Shown: positions 1-27,043, counted from the stretch's first letter. The stretch: DNA of 64,000 nucleotides from CBDHDN01 sp965261585 (GCA_965261585.1 CBDHDN010000024.1:1-64000); one strand, 5' to 3'. Numbers and translations: made by a program. Notes: generated by a model not told the origin, from the sequence alone.

Positions 1-336
1 ATCGTCGGCCGCCTGGGTAAGATCCTCGGGCCGCGCGGGCTGATGCCGAACCCGAAGCTGGGCACGGTTACGAACGACGTCGCCGACGCGGTGTCTGCGG
101 CCAAGGCCGGCCAGGTCCAGTTCCGCGCCGAAAAGCAGGGCATCGTCCATGCCGGGGTCGGCAAGGCGAGTTTCGACGAACAGAAGCTGCGCGAGAACGT
201 GCAGGCCTTCTACGACGCGATCATGAAGGCGAAGCCGAGCGCCGGCAAGGGGACCTACGTGCAGCGCGCGGCCCTGAGTTCAACCATGGGCCCCGGCGTC
301 AAGCTGGACATCGCGGCCATGGCGGGCGGCACCTAG
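1..336 (+). CDS. rplA: 50S ribosomal protein L1, C-terminal part (cut by window start)
   Basis: Frame 1 is open from the first base and ends with TAG at 334-336. It encodes the last 111 residues of L1, matching residues 123-233 of the complete gene at 16278-16979 without a difference. The visible part includes the GPRGLMPNPKLGTV segment and the C-terminal lobe. L1 binds 23S rRNA at the mobile stalk and in many bacteria represses its own operon. Its N-terminal part lies outside the window if the duplication is real. Confidence 0.93.
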   Translation: MVGRLGKILGPRGLMPNPKLGTVTNDVADAVSAAKAGQVQFRAEKQGIVHAGVGKASFDEQKLRENVQAFYDAIMKAKPSAGKGTYVQRAALSSTMGPGVKLDIAAMAGGT

Positions 337-667
337 GGCGCCGCCGCACAAAAGAGTTCGCCCGTCGCGGCCTTCGGGGCGCGGCGGGTGGGTCGGCCCC
401 GGCGGCACCGTCGGACCGGCCCGACTGTCCGAGACTGCAGGTGCCCGAGACGATGCCGAGAGGTGTTCATTCGCGGGCTTAAACCGGTTGCCTGCATAGA
501 CGGGCGATGAGCGGTTCAGCCCCCGCCGGGGGCCGAGGGCTCGCGCTCCTGGGACAGGACCCCAGGGCTCCATTGGCCAGCCATATCTTGGCGCTGGCGG
601 TGGCGCCGGACAGGAGCGGGCGGCCACTCGCCGACGAGGGGCCGCCTTTTGAGAGCGGAGACGGCAA
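337..667 (+). promoter_or_regulatory. rplA-rplJ intergenic leader, copy 1 (331 bp, no gene)
   Basis: No credible gene is seen here. The stretch holds three hairpins. The first (359-390) has a UUCG tetraloop. The second pairs CCTGGG (548-553) with CCCAGG (561-566). The third (619-646) has an 11-bp broken stem and is followed by TTTT, immediately before the rplJ Shine-Dalgarno sequence. The place corresponds to the L10 leader, where L10/L12 autoregulation acts in other bacteria. I could not identify a convincing -35/-10 pair. It is identical to 16980-17310. Confidence 0.6.
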
Positions 668-1186
668 GTGGATCGAGCGAAGAAGGAACAGCTGGTAGCC
701 GAACTGAACGGCACGTTTGCCGAGGCGACGCTGGTGGTCGTCGCCCACCAGTCTGGCTTGACGGTGGGCGAGAGTACCGACCTGCGCCGCCAGATGCGCG
801 AGGCCGGCGCCGGCTATCGGGTGACCAAGAACCGGCTTGCCAAGCTTGCCCTTGTCGGTACGCCCTACGAGGAGCTTTCCGAGCTGTTCGTCGGGCCGAC
901 GGCGATCGCCTTCTCGGCCGATCCGATTGCGGCGGCGAAGGTGGCGGCGAAGTTCGCCAAGAGCAACACCAAGCTGACCATCATCGGCGGCGCCATGCGC
1001 GACAAGATGATGGACACCGCCGGCGTGCAGGAGCTTGCCAAGCTGCCCTCGCTCGACGAGCTGCGCGCGCAGTTCGTCGGGCTGTTGTCGACGCCGGCAA
1101 CACGGGTGGCGGGCGTCCTGCAGGCCCCGGCGGGCCAGCTGGCTCGAGTGCTCAAGGCGTATGCCGACAAGGCGGAAGCGGCGTAG
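668..1186 (+). CDS. rplJ: 50S ribosomal protein L10, copy 1
   Basis: Encodes 172 residues identical to copy 2 at 17311-17829. L10 anchors the L7/L12 dimers at the base of the ribosomal stalk. The N-terminal rRNA-binding domain is recognisable (YRVTKNRLAKLAL near residue 50) and the C-terminal helix carries the L12 sites. It starts with GTG preceded by GGAG at 657-660. It is one of the undamaged genes of this copy. Confidence 0.93.
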   Translation: MDRAKKEQLVAELNGTFAEATLVVVAHQSGLTVGESTDLRRQMREAGAGYRVTKNRLAKLALVGTPYEELSELFVGPTAIAFSADPIAAAKVAAKFAKSNTKLTIIGGAMRDKMMDTAGVQELAKLPSLDELRAQFVGLLSTPATRVAGVLQAPAGQLARVLKAYADKAEAA

Positions 1187-1239
1187 ATCCAACGCGCGGC
1201 CGTAGCCCAGAAACTTTAGTCTCAGGAGTGAAAGCAGAG

Positions 1240-1611
1240 ATGGCCAATCTAGATAAACTGGTCGACGATCTAAGCGGCCTCACCGTCATCGAAGCGGCGG
1301 ATTTGAGCAAGCTGCTCGAGGACAAGTGGGGCGTCTCGGCGGCGGCTCCGGTGGCTGCGGCCGCTGCGCCGGCCGAGGCGGCCGAGGCGCCCGAGGAGCA
1401 GACCGAGTTCGACGTCATGTTGACCTCGTTCGGCGAGAAGAAGATCAACGTCATCAAGGAAGTGCGCGCGGTCACCGGGCTTGGCCTGAAGGAGGCCAAG
1501 GACCTGGTCGAGGCGGTGCCGAGCGCCGTCAAGGAGGGCGTTTCCAAGGACGAGGCCGAGGCAATCAAGAAGAAGATCGAAGAAGCCGGCGCGACGATTG
1601 AAATCAAGTAG
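1240..1611 (+). CDS. rplL: 50S ribosomal protein L7/L12, copy 1
   Basis: Encodes 123 residues identical to copy 2 at 17883-18254. It has an N-terminal dimerisation domain, an alanine/proline-rich hinge (about residues 34-56) and the C-terminal factor-binding domain (GLGLKEAKDLVE). ATG at 1240 is chosen because MANLDKLVDDLS matches the family start. An in-frame GTG lies four codons upstream, and AGGAG is at 1223-1227. The frame is open further upstream, but that part has no L12 similarity. Confidence 0.93.
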   Translation: MANLDKLVDDLSGLTVIEAADLSKLLEDKWGVSAAAPVAAAAAPAEAAEAPEEQTEFDVMLTSFGEKKINVIKEVRAVTGLGLKEAKDLVEAVPSAVKEGVSKDEAEAIKKKIEEAGATIEIK

Positions 1612-1758
1612 GCGTTGGCGCCGGACATCACTGCTGTCGGGTCTGGGCGCGCGCCCCGGGGTGCGCGCCGTGGATCTGCTTGCGCCTGCCCCGACCCGGC
1701 GATCGTGCCGGGCGTGGGCGTTTGAGGCTGCCGTTCCAGCGTGCTGAAAGAGAGTAAG

Positions 1759-5925
<4,167 letters not shown>

Positions 5926-5999
5926 CGGCGAAGACTATTCGTGGCCCCGCCCCCGAACAGGCGGGACCGGAGCGATATTCCGAGAAGGAGCACCTTGAG

Positions 6000-10392
<4,393 letters not shown>

Positions 10393-10451
10393 ACGGCGCA
10401 AATTGCTGCCGCGCGCGCCGCCAACCCCTGCTGGTCCTTAAGGATTTGCTG

Positions 10452-10480
10452 TTGACGGGTATTGGGCCCCTGAGTAGTAT
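10452..10480 (+). promoter_or_regulatory. Sigma70-type promoter for the str operon, copy 1
   Basis: TTGACG (10452-10457) is followed after 17 bases by TAGTAT (10475-10480). Identical to 27103-27131 in copy 2. A hairpin with a T-run lies downstream in the same leader, before rpsL. Confidence 0.7.
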
Positions 10481-10665
10481 CCGCGCGCCTCTACGGGGCT
10501 GGCAGTAGACCTCATTGGGCTAAACGCAGCCGCAGGCGATAACTGGACAGAAATAGAGCCAAGCCGTACGGATCGGCGAAAACGAGTCCGTCGCAGACAG
10601 GGCTGACCTGCGTCTGCAATTTTTTGTAGCAACGCCCGCTTGACGCGGTGAGGAACGAGGGCCGG

Positions 10666-11034
10666 ATGCCGACGATCAATCAGTTGATCCGCAAGCCACG
10701 ACAGCAACCGGTGAACGCAACAAGGTGCGGCGCTGCAGCCTGTCCGCAGAAGCGCGGCGTCTGTACTCGGGTCTACACGACAACGCCGAAGAAGCCGAAC
10801 TCGGCCCTGCGCAAAGTCGCGCGCGTGCGCCTGACGAACGGGTTCGAGGTGACCAGCTATATCCCGGGCGAGGGCCATAACCTGCAGGAACACTCGGTCG
10901 TCATGATCCGCGGCGGCCGCGTCAAGGACCTGCCCGGTGTCCGCTATCACGTCATTCGCGGCACCCTGGATACCCAGGGCGTGCCCGACCGCCGCCAGCG
11001 CCGTTCGAAGTACGGCGCCAAGCGCCCGAAATAG
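10666..11034 (+). pseudogene. rpsL: 30S ribosomal protein S12, copy 1, altered N-terminal segment
   Basis: Three single-base deletions (near 10715, 10728 and 10738) together remove exactly one codon. The frame is restored, but residues 17-26 (KRNKVPALQA in copy 2) become NATRCGAAA. The rest equals copy 2 (27317-27688). S12 lies in the decoding centre and its basic N-terminal extension contacts rRNA, so the altered stretch would probably be harmful. ATG at 10666 starts MPTINQLIRK, the universal S12 start; a GTG six codons upstream is not needed. Confidence 0.85.
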
Positions 11035-11043
11035 GAAACCGCC

Positions 11044-11511
11044 ATGTCGCGCCGCCGCCGCGCCGAAAACGCGAGGTCCTGCCCGATCCCAAATTCGGCG
11101 ACCGGACGATCAGCAAGTTCACGAACTCGCTCATGCGCGACGGCAAGAAGTCGGTGGCGGAGCGCATCATCTATGGCGCCCTCGACGACATCTCGCAGAA
11201 GATGGGGGACGACCCGGTCAAGGTCTTCCACTCGGCGATTGACAACATCAAGCCGCACCTTGAGGTGCGCTCGCGCCGCGTCGGCGGTGCCACCTATCAG
11301 GTGCCGATCGAGGTGCGGACCATCCGGCTCAGGCATTGGCGTTCCGCTGGCTGATCGGCAGCGCGCGCAAGCGCTCGGAAACACGATGGTTGAGCGCCTG
11401 TCCCGCGAACTGATGGATGCCGCGAACAATCGCGGCACCGCCGTCAAGAAGCGTGAAGACACCCACCGGATGGCCGAGGCCAACAAAGCATTCTCACACT
11501 ACCGCTGGTAG
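11044..11511 (+). pseudogene. rpsG: 30S ribosomal protein S7, copy 1, three deletions
   Basis: This is the counterpart of 27698-28168. Single-base deletions near 11070, 11327 and 11381 break the frame early; after the third the frame returns for the last ~43 residues. As written, no fragment gives a complete S7. S7 nucleates assembly of the 30S head and contacts tRNA at the E site. Confidence 0.9.
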
Positions 11512-11531
11512 CTCTAAAGGTTCGCACCACG

Positions 11532-13611
11532 ATGGTCGCTGCTCGCCAGACCCCGCTCGAGCGCTATCGCAATATCGGCATCATGGCCCACATCGATGCC
11601 GGTAAGACGACGACGACGGAACGCGTCCTCTACTATACCGGCCGCTCCTACAAGATCGGCGAGGTCCACGACGGCAATGCCCAGATGGACTGGATGGAGC
11701 AAGAGCAGGAGCGCGGCATAACGATCACGTCGGCGGCGACGACGTGTGCCTGGCGCGATCACCGCATCAACGTCATCGACACGCCTGGCCACGTCGACTT
11801 CACGATCGAGGTCGAGCGCTCGCTGCGCGTGCTCGACGGCGCCGTTGCGGTGTTCGATTCCGTCGCCGGGGTCGAGCCCCAGTCCGAGACGGTGTGGCGC
11901 CAGGCCGACAAGTATCGGGTGCCGCGCATCTGCTTCATCAACAAGATGGATCGCGTCGGCGCCGACTTCCTGCGCTGCGTCGAGATGATCGCCGACCGCC
12001 TTGGCGCACAGCCATTGGTGCTGCAGCTGCCGGTCGGGGCCGAGGCCGAATATCGCGGTGTGGTCGACCTGGTGAAAATGCAGGCCGTGATCTGGCGGGA
12101 CGAGGCGCTTGGCGCCGAGTTCTACTACGACGACATCCCCGCGGAGCTGACCGCCGCTGCCGCGACCTGGCGCGATCGACTGGTCGAGCTGGCGGTTGAG
12201 CATGACGACACGGTCATGGAAGCGTATCTCGAGGGCCAGGTTCCCGACGAGGCGACGCTGAAGGCCTGTATCCGCAAGGGCGCGCTGGCCGGGGCGTTCG
12301 TGCCGGTGCTCAACGGCTCGGCGTTCAAGAACAAAGGCGTGCAGCCGCTGCTCGACGCCGTCGTCGACTATCTGCCGTCGCCCCTGGACGTCCCGCCGGT
12401 CGTCGGCGTGAAGCCGGGCACGGATGACGAGGTCAGGCGCGCGACGGCCGATGAAGCGCCCTTTGCCGCTCTGGCCTTCAAGATCATGAGCGACCCGTTC
12501 GTCGGGTCGCTCAGTTTCATTCGGGTCTACTCCGGCGTACTGGAAAGCGGAAGCAGTCTGCTCAACAGCGTCAAGGACAAGCGTGAGCGGGTCGGCCGCA
12601 TGCTGTTGATGCATGCCAACGACCGTGAGGACGTGAAGTCCGCGCGGGCCGGCGACATCGTTGCGCTGGCCGGCCTCAAGACGACGACGACCGGCGACAC
12701 GCTGTGCGACCCCAGCGCGCCGATCGTGCTCGAGCGCATCGAGTTCCCCGAGCCGGTGATCGAGATCGCCGTCGAGCCGAAGACCAAGGCGGACCAGGAG
12801 AGGATGGGCTCGGCGCTCGGCCGTCTGGCCGCCGAGGATCCGTCGTTCCGCGTTACCTCCGACCCCGAAAGCGGGCAGACGATCATCAAGGGCATGGGCG
12901 AGCTGCATCTCGAGGTCCTGGTCGACCGCATGAAGCGGGAGTTCAAGGTCGACGCCAACGTCGGCGCGCCCCAGGTCGCCTACCGCGAGACGATCTCGCG
13001 GTCGGTCGAGGTCGACTACGTGCACAAGAAACAGACCGGCGCAGCGGCCAGTTTGCCCGGGTCAAGCTGTTGTTCGAGCCGCAGAAAAGCGGCTCCGGCG
13101 TCACGTTCGAGAGCGCCATCAGCGGCGGCGCGATCTCGCGCGAGTACATTCCCGGCGTCCAGAAGGGCGTTCGCGGCGCCACGGAGTCCGGGATTATCGC
13201 CGGTTTCCCGGTCATCGACCTCAAGGCGACACTGATCGACGGTGACCAGCACGACGTCGATTCCTCGGTCATGGCATTCGAGATCGCGGCCCGCGCGGCG
13301 TTTCGCGAAGCGCTCGACAAGGCCGCGCCGAAGTTATTGGAGCCGATCATGAAGATCGAGGTGGTGACGCCGGAGGAGTATGTCGGCGACATCATCGGCG
13401 ACCTCAACAGCCGGCGCGGGCAAGTCTCGGCGATGGACACGCGCGCAACGCCCGCACGATCAACGCGACGGCGCCGCTGGCCAACATGTTCGGCTACGTC
13501 AATACGCTGCGCTCGATGAGCCAAGGGCGCGCCACATTCACGATGGTGTTCAGTCACTACGACCAGGTGCCGCGGGCCGTCGCGGAAGAGGTCGTGGCCA
13601 AGATGGCCTGA
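11532..13611 (+). pseudogene. fusA: Elongation factor G, copy 1, two deletions
   Basis: This is the counterpart of 28189-30270. The first ~502 codons are intact, including the GTPase motifs AHIDAGKTTTTE, DTPGHVDF and NKMD. One missing G near 13040 (GGCGGCAGC to GGCGCAGC) shifts the frame in domain IV, and another near 13444 shifts it again. The encoded protein ends after 567 residues instead of 693, without the tip of domain IV or domain V, which are needed for translocation. Confidence 0.92.
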
Positions 13612-13644
13612 TCGAAACAGTCGAAGACACGGAGATCGGAGACA

Positions 13645-14835
<1,191 letters not shown>

Positions 14836-14900
14836 GGCCGGGGGTATCGCGGGTTCGGCGACACAGCCGGCGCGTGGCGCCCGGCCGCGCTGCCGAGGAT

Positions 14901-14976
14901 AGGAGTGTAGCTCAATTGGCAGAGCACCGGTCTCCAAAACCGGGGGTTGTGGGTTCGAGTCCCTCCACTCCTGCCA
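14901..14976 (+). tRNA. trpT: tRNA-Trp (anticodon CCA)
   Basis: A 76-nt cloverleaf: acceptor stem AGGAGTG/CACTCCT, D-arm with AGCTCAATTGGCAGAGC, anticodon stem CCGGT/ACCGG with loop CTCCAAA (anticodon CCA at 14934-14936), T-arm with GGGTTCGAGTCCC, discriminator G and an encoded 3' CCA. It lies between tuf and secE, the usual proteobacterial place of tRNA(Trp), and is probably cut out of the tuf-secE-nusG transcript. Confidence 0.97.
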
Positions 14977-15014
14977 CTGGTCGGGCGGTGCCTGGCGATA
15001 TGGGAGTCTGAGGC

Positions 15015-15212
15015 GTGGCGAGGGTCAGCCCCGGCGAGTTCATCCGCCAAGTCCGCCAGGAGGCGAACAAGGTCACTTGGCCGAGCCGCAAGGAGACCGT
15101 GACCTCGACGGGCATGGTGCTGCTGATGGTGTTCTTTGCCGCCGCCTTCTTTTTCCTCGTCGACCTCGTCTTGTCCGAGGTCGTGCAGCGCGTCCTGGCG
15201 CTGGGGAGCTGA
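15015..15212 (+). CDS. secE: Preprotein translocase subunit SecE
   Basis: 65 residues with one C-terminal membrane segment (about residues 34-54) preceded by the conserved amphipathic cytoplasmic part containing KVTWPSRKE. It is the short, single-span SecE of alphaproteobacteria. SecE clamps the two halves of SecY (encoded here at 41091) in the inner membrane. It starts with GTG; nusG follows 10 bases downstream. Confidence 0.95.
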   Translation: MARVSPGEFIRQVRQEANKVTWPSRKETVTSTGMVLLMVFFAAAFFFLVDLVLSEVVQRVLALGS

Positions 15213-15222
15213 GGCCGTGACG

Positions 15223-15747
15223 ATGCAGTGGTACGTGGTGCATGCCTATTCGGGCTTCGAGAAGAAGGTCGCCCAGTCGATCAACGAGCAGGCCGAGCAG
15301 AAGGGCATGGTGGACCTGTTCGACGAGATTCTGGTGCCGACGGAGGAGGTGCTTGAGATGCGCCGCGGCGCCAAGGTCAGTGCCGAGCGCAAGTTCTTCC
15401 CCGGTTATGTGCTGGTCAGGATGGACCTGACCGAGGACAGCTATCACCTGGTCAAGAACACCCCGAAGGTGACCGGCTTCCTCGGTGCGGGCAATCGGCC
15501 GGCACCGATCAGCGACTCCGAGGCCGACCGTATCCTGCGTCAGGTGAAGGAGGGCGTGGAGAGGCCGAAGCCGTCGGTGACGTTCGAGATCGGCGAGCAG
15601 GTGCGCGTCAGCGACGGGCCGTTCCAGTCGTTCAACGGCACTGTCGAGGAGGTCGACGAGGAGCGCACGCGGCTCAAGGTCTCGGTATCGATCTTCGGCC
15701 GGCCGACGCCGGTGGAGCTGGAGTACACGCAGGTCGAGAAGCAGTAA
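15223..15747 (+). CDS. nusG: Transcription termination/antitermination protein NusG
   Basis: 174 residues: an NGN domain (WYVVHAYSGFEKKVAQ at the start) that binds the RNA polymerase clamp, and a C-terminal KOW domain (VRVSDGPFQSFNGTVEEV) that contacts Rho or ribosomal S10. ATG at 15223 is preceded by GAGG at the ideal distance. An in-frame GTG two codons earlier (15217) is also possible and would give MTMQWYVVH. It is transcribed with secE and followed by rplK. Confidence 0.95.
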   Translation: MQWYVVHAYSGFEKKVAQSINEQAEQKGMVDLFDEILVPTEEVLEMRRGAKVSAERKFFPGYVLVRMDLTEDSYHLVKNTPKVTGFLGAGNRPAPISDSEADRILRQVKEGVERPKPSVTFEIGEQVRVSDGPFQSFNGTVEEVDEERTRLKVSVSIFGRPTPVELEYTQVEKQ

Positions 15748-15757
15748 GACCGGATTG

Positions 15758-15774
15758 CCGCCCGTTGTGGGCGG
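15758..15774 (+). promoter_or_regulatory. Hairpin between nusG and rplK
   Basis: CCGCCC-GTTGT-GGGCGG forms a 6-bp GC stem 11 bases after the nusG stop. It lacks a T-run. The 96-bp gap is where L1 represses its operon in other bacteria, so a role in control of rplKA is possible but unproven. Confidence 0.3.
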
Positions 15775-15843
15775 TGTTGGCGGGAGGCGCGTGCCACAAG
15801 TCCATGGCGCCGCCGGGACCGCAAACCTCGAGACGAGGCAGCG

Positions 15844-16272
15844 ATGGCAAAGAAGGTTGCGGGCTATATCAAGCTGCAGATTCCCGCCGGGCAGGCGAAC
15901 CCGTCGCCGCCGGTCGGGCCGGCCTTGGGTCAGGCCGGGCTGAACATCATGGAGTTCTGCAAGGCGTTCAACGCGCAGACCCAGAATTCCGAGCAGGGCG
16001 TGCCGATACCGGTGGTGATCACTGCCTTCGCCGACCGGTCGTTCGCGTTCGTAATGAAGACGCCGCCGGCGAGCTATTTCCTGAAAAAGGCGGCAGGCCT
16101 GCAAAAGGGCAGCCAGACCCCGAGCCGCGAAGTTGTCGGCAGCGTGACGCTGGCACAGTGCCGCGAGATCGCCGAGCAGAAGATGGCGGACCTCAACGCC
16201 AACGACCTCGACGCGGCGGCCCGGATGATTGCCGGCTCGGCGCGCTCGATGGGTATCGAGGTCAGGGAGTAA
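15844..16272 (+). CDS. rplK: 50S ribosomal protein L11
   Basis: 142 residues of the usual length. The N-terminal proline-rich loop (PPVGPALGQAGLNIMEFCKAFN) and the C-terminal rRNA-binding domain are visible. L11 sits at the GTPase-associated centre and is needed for RelA activation and thiostrepton action. ATG is preceded by GAGG (15835-15838); rplA follows after 5 bases. Confidence 0.96.
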   Translation: MAKKVAGYIKLQIPAGQANPSPPVGPALGQAGLNIMEFCKAFNAQTQNSEQGVPIPVVITAFADRSFAFVMKTPPASYFLKKAAGLQKGSQTPSREVVGSVTLAQCREIAEQKMADLNANDLDAAARMIAGSARSMGIEVRE

Positions 16273-16277
16273 GAGTG

Positions 16278-16979
16278 ATGGCGAAGCAGGGCAAACGCCT
16301 GGCCGCCGCCCTTGAAGGCGTCGACCGCGACAAGCGCTACGACCTCGAGACGGCCGTCAAGCTGGTCAAGCAGAACGCCTTGGCGAAATTTGACGAGACC
16401 ATCGAGATCGCCATGAATCTGGGCATCGACCCGCGCCACGCCGACCAGAACGTGCGCGGCGTTGTCGCCCTGCCGAACGGCACCGGGCGCACCCTCAGGA
16501 TCGCCGTGTTCGCCAAGGGCGACAAGGCCGAGGAGGCCAAGTCCGCCGGCGCCGACATCGTTGGTGCCGAGGACCTGGCGGAGCGTGTACAGGGCGGCCA
16601 GATCGACTTCGATCGTGTCGTCGCGACGCCGGACATGATGCCGATCGTCGGCCGCCTGGGTAAGATCCTCGGGCCGCGCGGGCTGATGCCGAACCCGAAG
16701 CTGGGCACGGTTACGAACGACGTCGCCGACGCGGTGTCTGCGGCCAAGGCCGGCCAGGTCCAGTTCCGCGCCGAAAAGCAGGGCATCGTCCATGCCGGGG
16801 TCGGCAAGGCGAGTTTCGACGAACAGAAGCTGCGCGAGAACGTGCAGGCCTTCTACGACGCGATCATGAAGGCGAAGCCGAGCGCCGGCAAGGGGACCTA
16901 CGTGCAGCGCGCGGCCCTGAGTTCAACCATGGGCCCCGGCGTCAAGCTGGACATCGCGGCCATGGCGGGCGGCACCTAG
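16278..16979 (+). CDS. rplA: 50S ribosomal protein L1
   Basis: 233 residues, full length for L1. It starts MAKQGKRLAAAL; an in-frame GTG immediately before the ATG is an alternative. It contains the typical FAKGDKAEEAKSAGAD and GPRGLMPNPKLGTV segments. The protein forms the L1 stalk of the 50S subunit and helps deacylated tRNA to leave. It forms one unit with rplK. Residue 123 onward is present a second time at position 1. Confidence 0.96.
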   Translation: MAKQGKRLAAALEGVDRDKRYDLETAVKLVKQNALAKFDETIEIAMNLGIDPRHADQNVRGVVALPNGTGRTLRIAVFAKGDKAEEAKSAGADIVGAEDLAERVQGGQIDFDRVVATPDMMPIVGRLGKILGPRGLMPNPKLGTVTNDVADAVSAAKAGQVQFRAEKQGIVHAGVGKASFDEQKLRENVQAFYDAIMKAKPSAGKGTYVQRAALSSTMGPGVKLDIAAMAGGT

Positions 16980-17001
16980 GGCGCCGCCGCACAAAAGAGT
17001 T

Positions 17002-17033
17002 CGCCCGTCGCGGCCTTCGGGGCGCGGCGGGTG
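17002..17033 (+). terminator. UUCG-capped hairpin after rplA
   Basis: The CGCCCGTCGCGGCC arm pairs with GGGCGCGGCGGGTG around a TTCG loop, with one mismatch and two G-T pairs, starting 22 bases after the rplA stop. There is no T-run, so it is more likely a stability or processing hairpin, or part of a partial terminator, than a full intrinsic terminator. The copy 1 equivalent is 359-390. Confidence 0.45.
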
Positions 17034-17261
17034 GGTCGGCCCCGGCGGCACCGTCGGACCGGCCCGACTGTCCGAGACTGCAGGTGCCCGAGACGATGCC
17101 GAGAGGTGTTCATTCGCGGGCTTAAACCGGTTGCCTGCATAGACGGGCGATGAGCGGTTCAGCCCCCGCCGGGGGCCGAGGGCTCGCGCTCCTGGGACAG
17201 GACCCCAGGGCTCCATTGGCCAGCCATATCTTGGCGCTGGCGGTGGCGCCGGACAGGAGCG

Positions 17262-17293
17262 GGCGGCCACTCGCCGACGAGGGGCCGCCTTTT
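17262..17293 (+). promoter_or_regulatory. Attenuator-like hairpin in the rplJ leader
   Basis: GGCGGCC (17262-17268) pairs with GGCCGCC (17283-17289). Inside it CTCG-CCGA-CGAG forms a further 4-bp stem, and TTTT follows at 17290-17293, 17 bases before the GTG of rplJ. This geometry is that of an intrinsic terminator placed just before the first gene. The copy 1 equivalent is 619-650. Confidence 0.6.
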
Positions 17294-17310
17294 GAGAGCG
17301 GAGACGGCAA

Positions 17311-17829
17311 GTGGATCGAGCGAAGAAGGAACAGCTGGTAGCCGAACTGAACGGCACGTTTGCCGAGGCGACGCTGGTGGTCGTCGCCCACCAGTCTGGC
17401 TTGACGGTGGGCGAGAGTACCGACCTGCGCCGCCAGATGCGCGAGGCCGGCGCCGGCTATCGGGTGACCAAGAACCGGCTTGCCAAGCTTGCCCTTGTCG
17501 GTACGCCCTACGAGGAGCTTTCCGAGCTGTTCGTCGGGCCGACGGCGATCGCCTTCTCGGCCGATCCGATTGCGGCGGCGAAGGTGGCGGCGAAGTTCGC
17601 CAAGAGCAACACCAAGCTGACCATCATCGGCGGCGCCATGCGCGACAAGATGATGGACACCGCCGGCGTGCAGGAGCTTGCCAAGCTGCCCTCGCTCGAC
17701 GAGCTGCGCGCGCAGTTCGTCGGGCTGTTGTCGACGCCGGCAACACGGGTGGCGGGCGTCCTGCAGGCCCCGGCGGGCCAGCTGGCTCGAGTGCTCAAGG
17801 CGTATGCCGACAAGGCGGAAGCGGCGTAG
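17311..17829 (+). CDS. rplJ: 50S ribosomal protein L10
   Basis: 172 residues, normal for L10. The N-terminal domain binds 23S rRNA next to L11, and the C-terminal helix (from about residue 130) holds L7/L12 dimers. GTG start with GGAG eight bases upstream; the frame has no better start. L10 (with L12) represses its own leader in many bacteria, and the preceding 331-bp leader with its hairpins fits that. Confidence 0.95.
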   Translation: MDRAKKEQLVAELNGTFAEATLVVVAHQSGLTVGESTDLRRQMREAGAGYRVTKNRLAKLALVGTPYEELSELFVGPTAIAFSADPIAAAKVAAKFAKSNTKLTIIGGAMRDKMMDTAGVQELAKLPSLDELRAQFVGLLSTPATRVAGVLQAPAGQLARVLKAYADKAEAA

Positions 17830-17882
17830 ATCCAACGCGCGGCCGTAGCCCAGAAACTTTAGTCTCAGGAGTGAAAGCAGAG

Positions 17883-18254
17883 ATGGCCAATCTAGATAAA
17901 CTGGTCGACGATCTAAGCGGCCTCACCGTCATCGAAGCGGCGGATTTGAGCAAGCTGCTCGAGGACAAGTGGGGCGTCTCGGCGGCGGCTCCGGTGGCTG
18001 CGGCCGCTGCGCCGGCCGAGGCGGCCGAGGCGCCCGAGGAGCAGACCGAGTTCGACGTCATGTTGACCTCGTTCGGCGAGAAGAAGATCAACGTCATCAA
18101 GGAAGTGCGCGCGGTCACCGGGCTTGGCCTGAAGGAGGCCAAGGACCTGGTCGAGGCGGTGCCGAGCGCCGTCAAGGAGGGCGTTTCCAAGGACGAGGCC
18201 GAGGCAATCAAGAAGAAGATCGAAGAAGCCGGCGCGACGATTGAAATCAAGTAG
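17883..18254 (+). CDS. rplL: 50S ribosomal protein L7/L12
   Basis: 123 residues. The N-terminal dimerisation part is MANLDKLVDDLSGLTVIEAA; the hinge is rich in Ala, Pro and Glu (about residues 34-56); the C-terminal domain recruits and stimulates EF-Tu, EF-G and IF2. ATG is chosen from the family start, with AGGAG twelve bases upstream and an in-frame GTG four codons earlier. It lies 53 bases after rplJ. Confidence 0.95.
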   Translation: MANLDKLVDDLSGLTVIEAADLSKLLEDKWGVSAAAPVAAAAAPAEAAEAPEEQTEFDVMLTSFGEKKINVIKEVRAVTGLGLKEAKDLVEAVPSAVKEGVSKDEAEAIKKKIEEAGATIEIK

Positions 18255-18401
18255 GCGTTGGCGCCGGACATCACTGCTGTCGGGTCTGGGCGCGCGCCCC
18301 GGGGTGCGCGCCGTGGATCTGCTTGCGCCTGCCCCGACCCGGCGATCGTGCCGGGCGTGGGCGTTTGAGGCTGCCGTTCCAGCGTGCTGAAAGAGAGTAA
18401 G
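18255..18401 (+). promoter_or_regulatory. rplL-rpoB spacer with GC-rich hairpins
   Basis: 147 bases without a gene. Two stems are visible: GGGCGCGC...TGCGCGCC, centred on CCCCGGGG (about 18289-18312), and CCCGGC-GATCGT-GCCGGG (about 18339-18356). Neither has a T-run. In E. coli a partial terminator in this spacer lowers rpoBC relative to rplJL; a similar role here is inference. Identical in copy 1 (1612-1758). Confidence 0.35.
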
Positions 18402-22568
<4,167 letters not shown>

Positions 22569-22642
22569 CGGCGAAGACTATTCGTGGCCCCGCCCCCGAA
22601 CAGGCGGGACCGGAGCGATATTCCGAGAAGGAGCACCTTGAG

Positions 22643-27043
<4,401 letters not shown>

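Larger units (their letters stand above)
16980..17310 (+). promoter_or_regulatory. rplA-rplJ intergenic leader (331 bp, no gene)
   Basis: Identical to 337-667. Contains a UUCG-capped hairpin just after rplA (17002-17033), a CCTGGG/CCCAGG hairpin (17191-17209) and the attenuator-like hairpin at 17262-17293. This corresponds to the L10 leader position. Small open frames here show no recognisable product. Confidence 0.6.

Noticed and set aside
649..1611. A 320-residue protein ending in L7/L12
   Set aside because: The upstream part of that frame is an out-of-frame reading of rplJ; only the part from 1240 is L7/L12.
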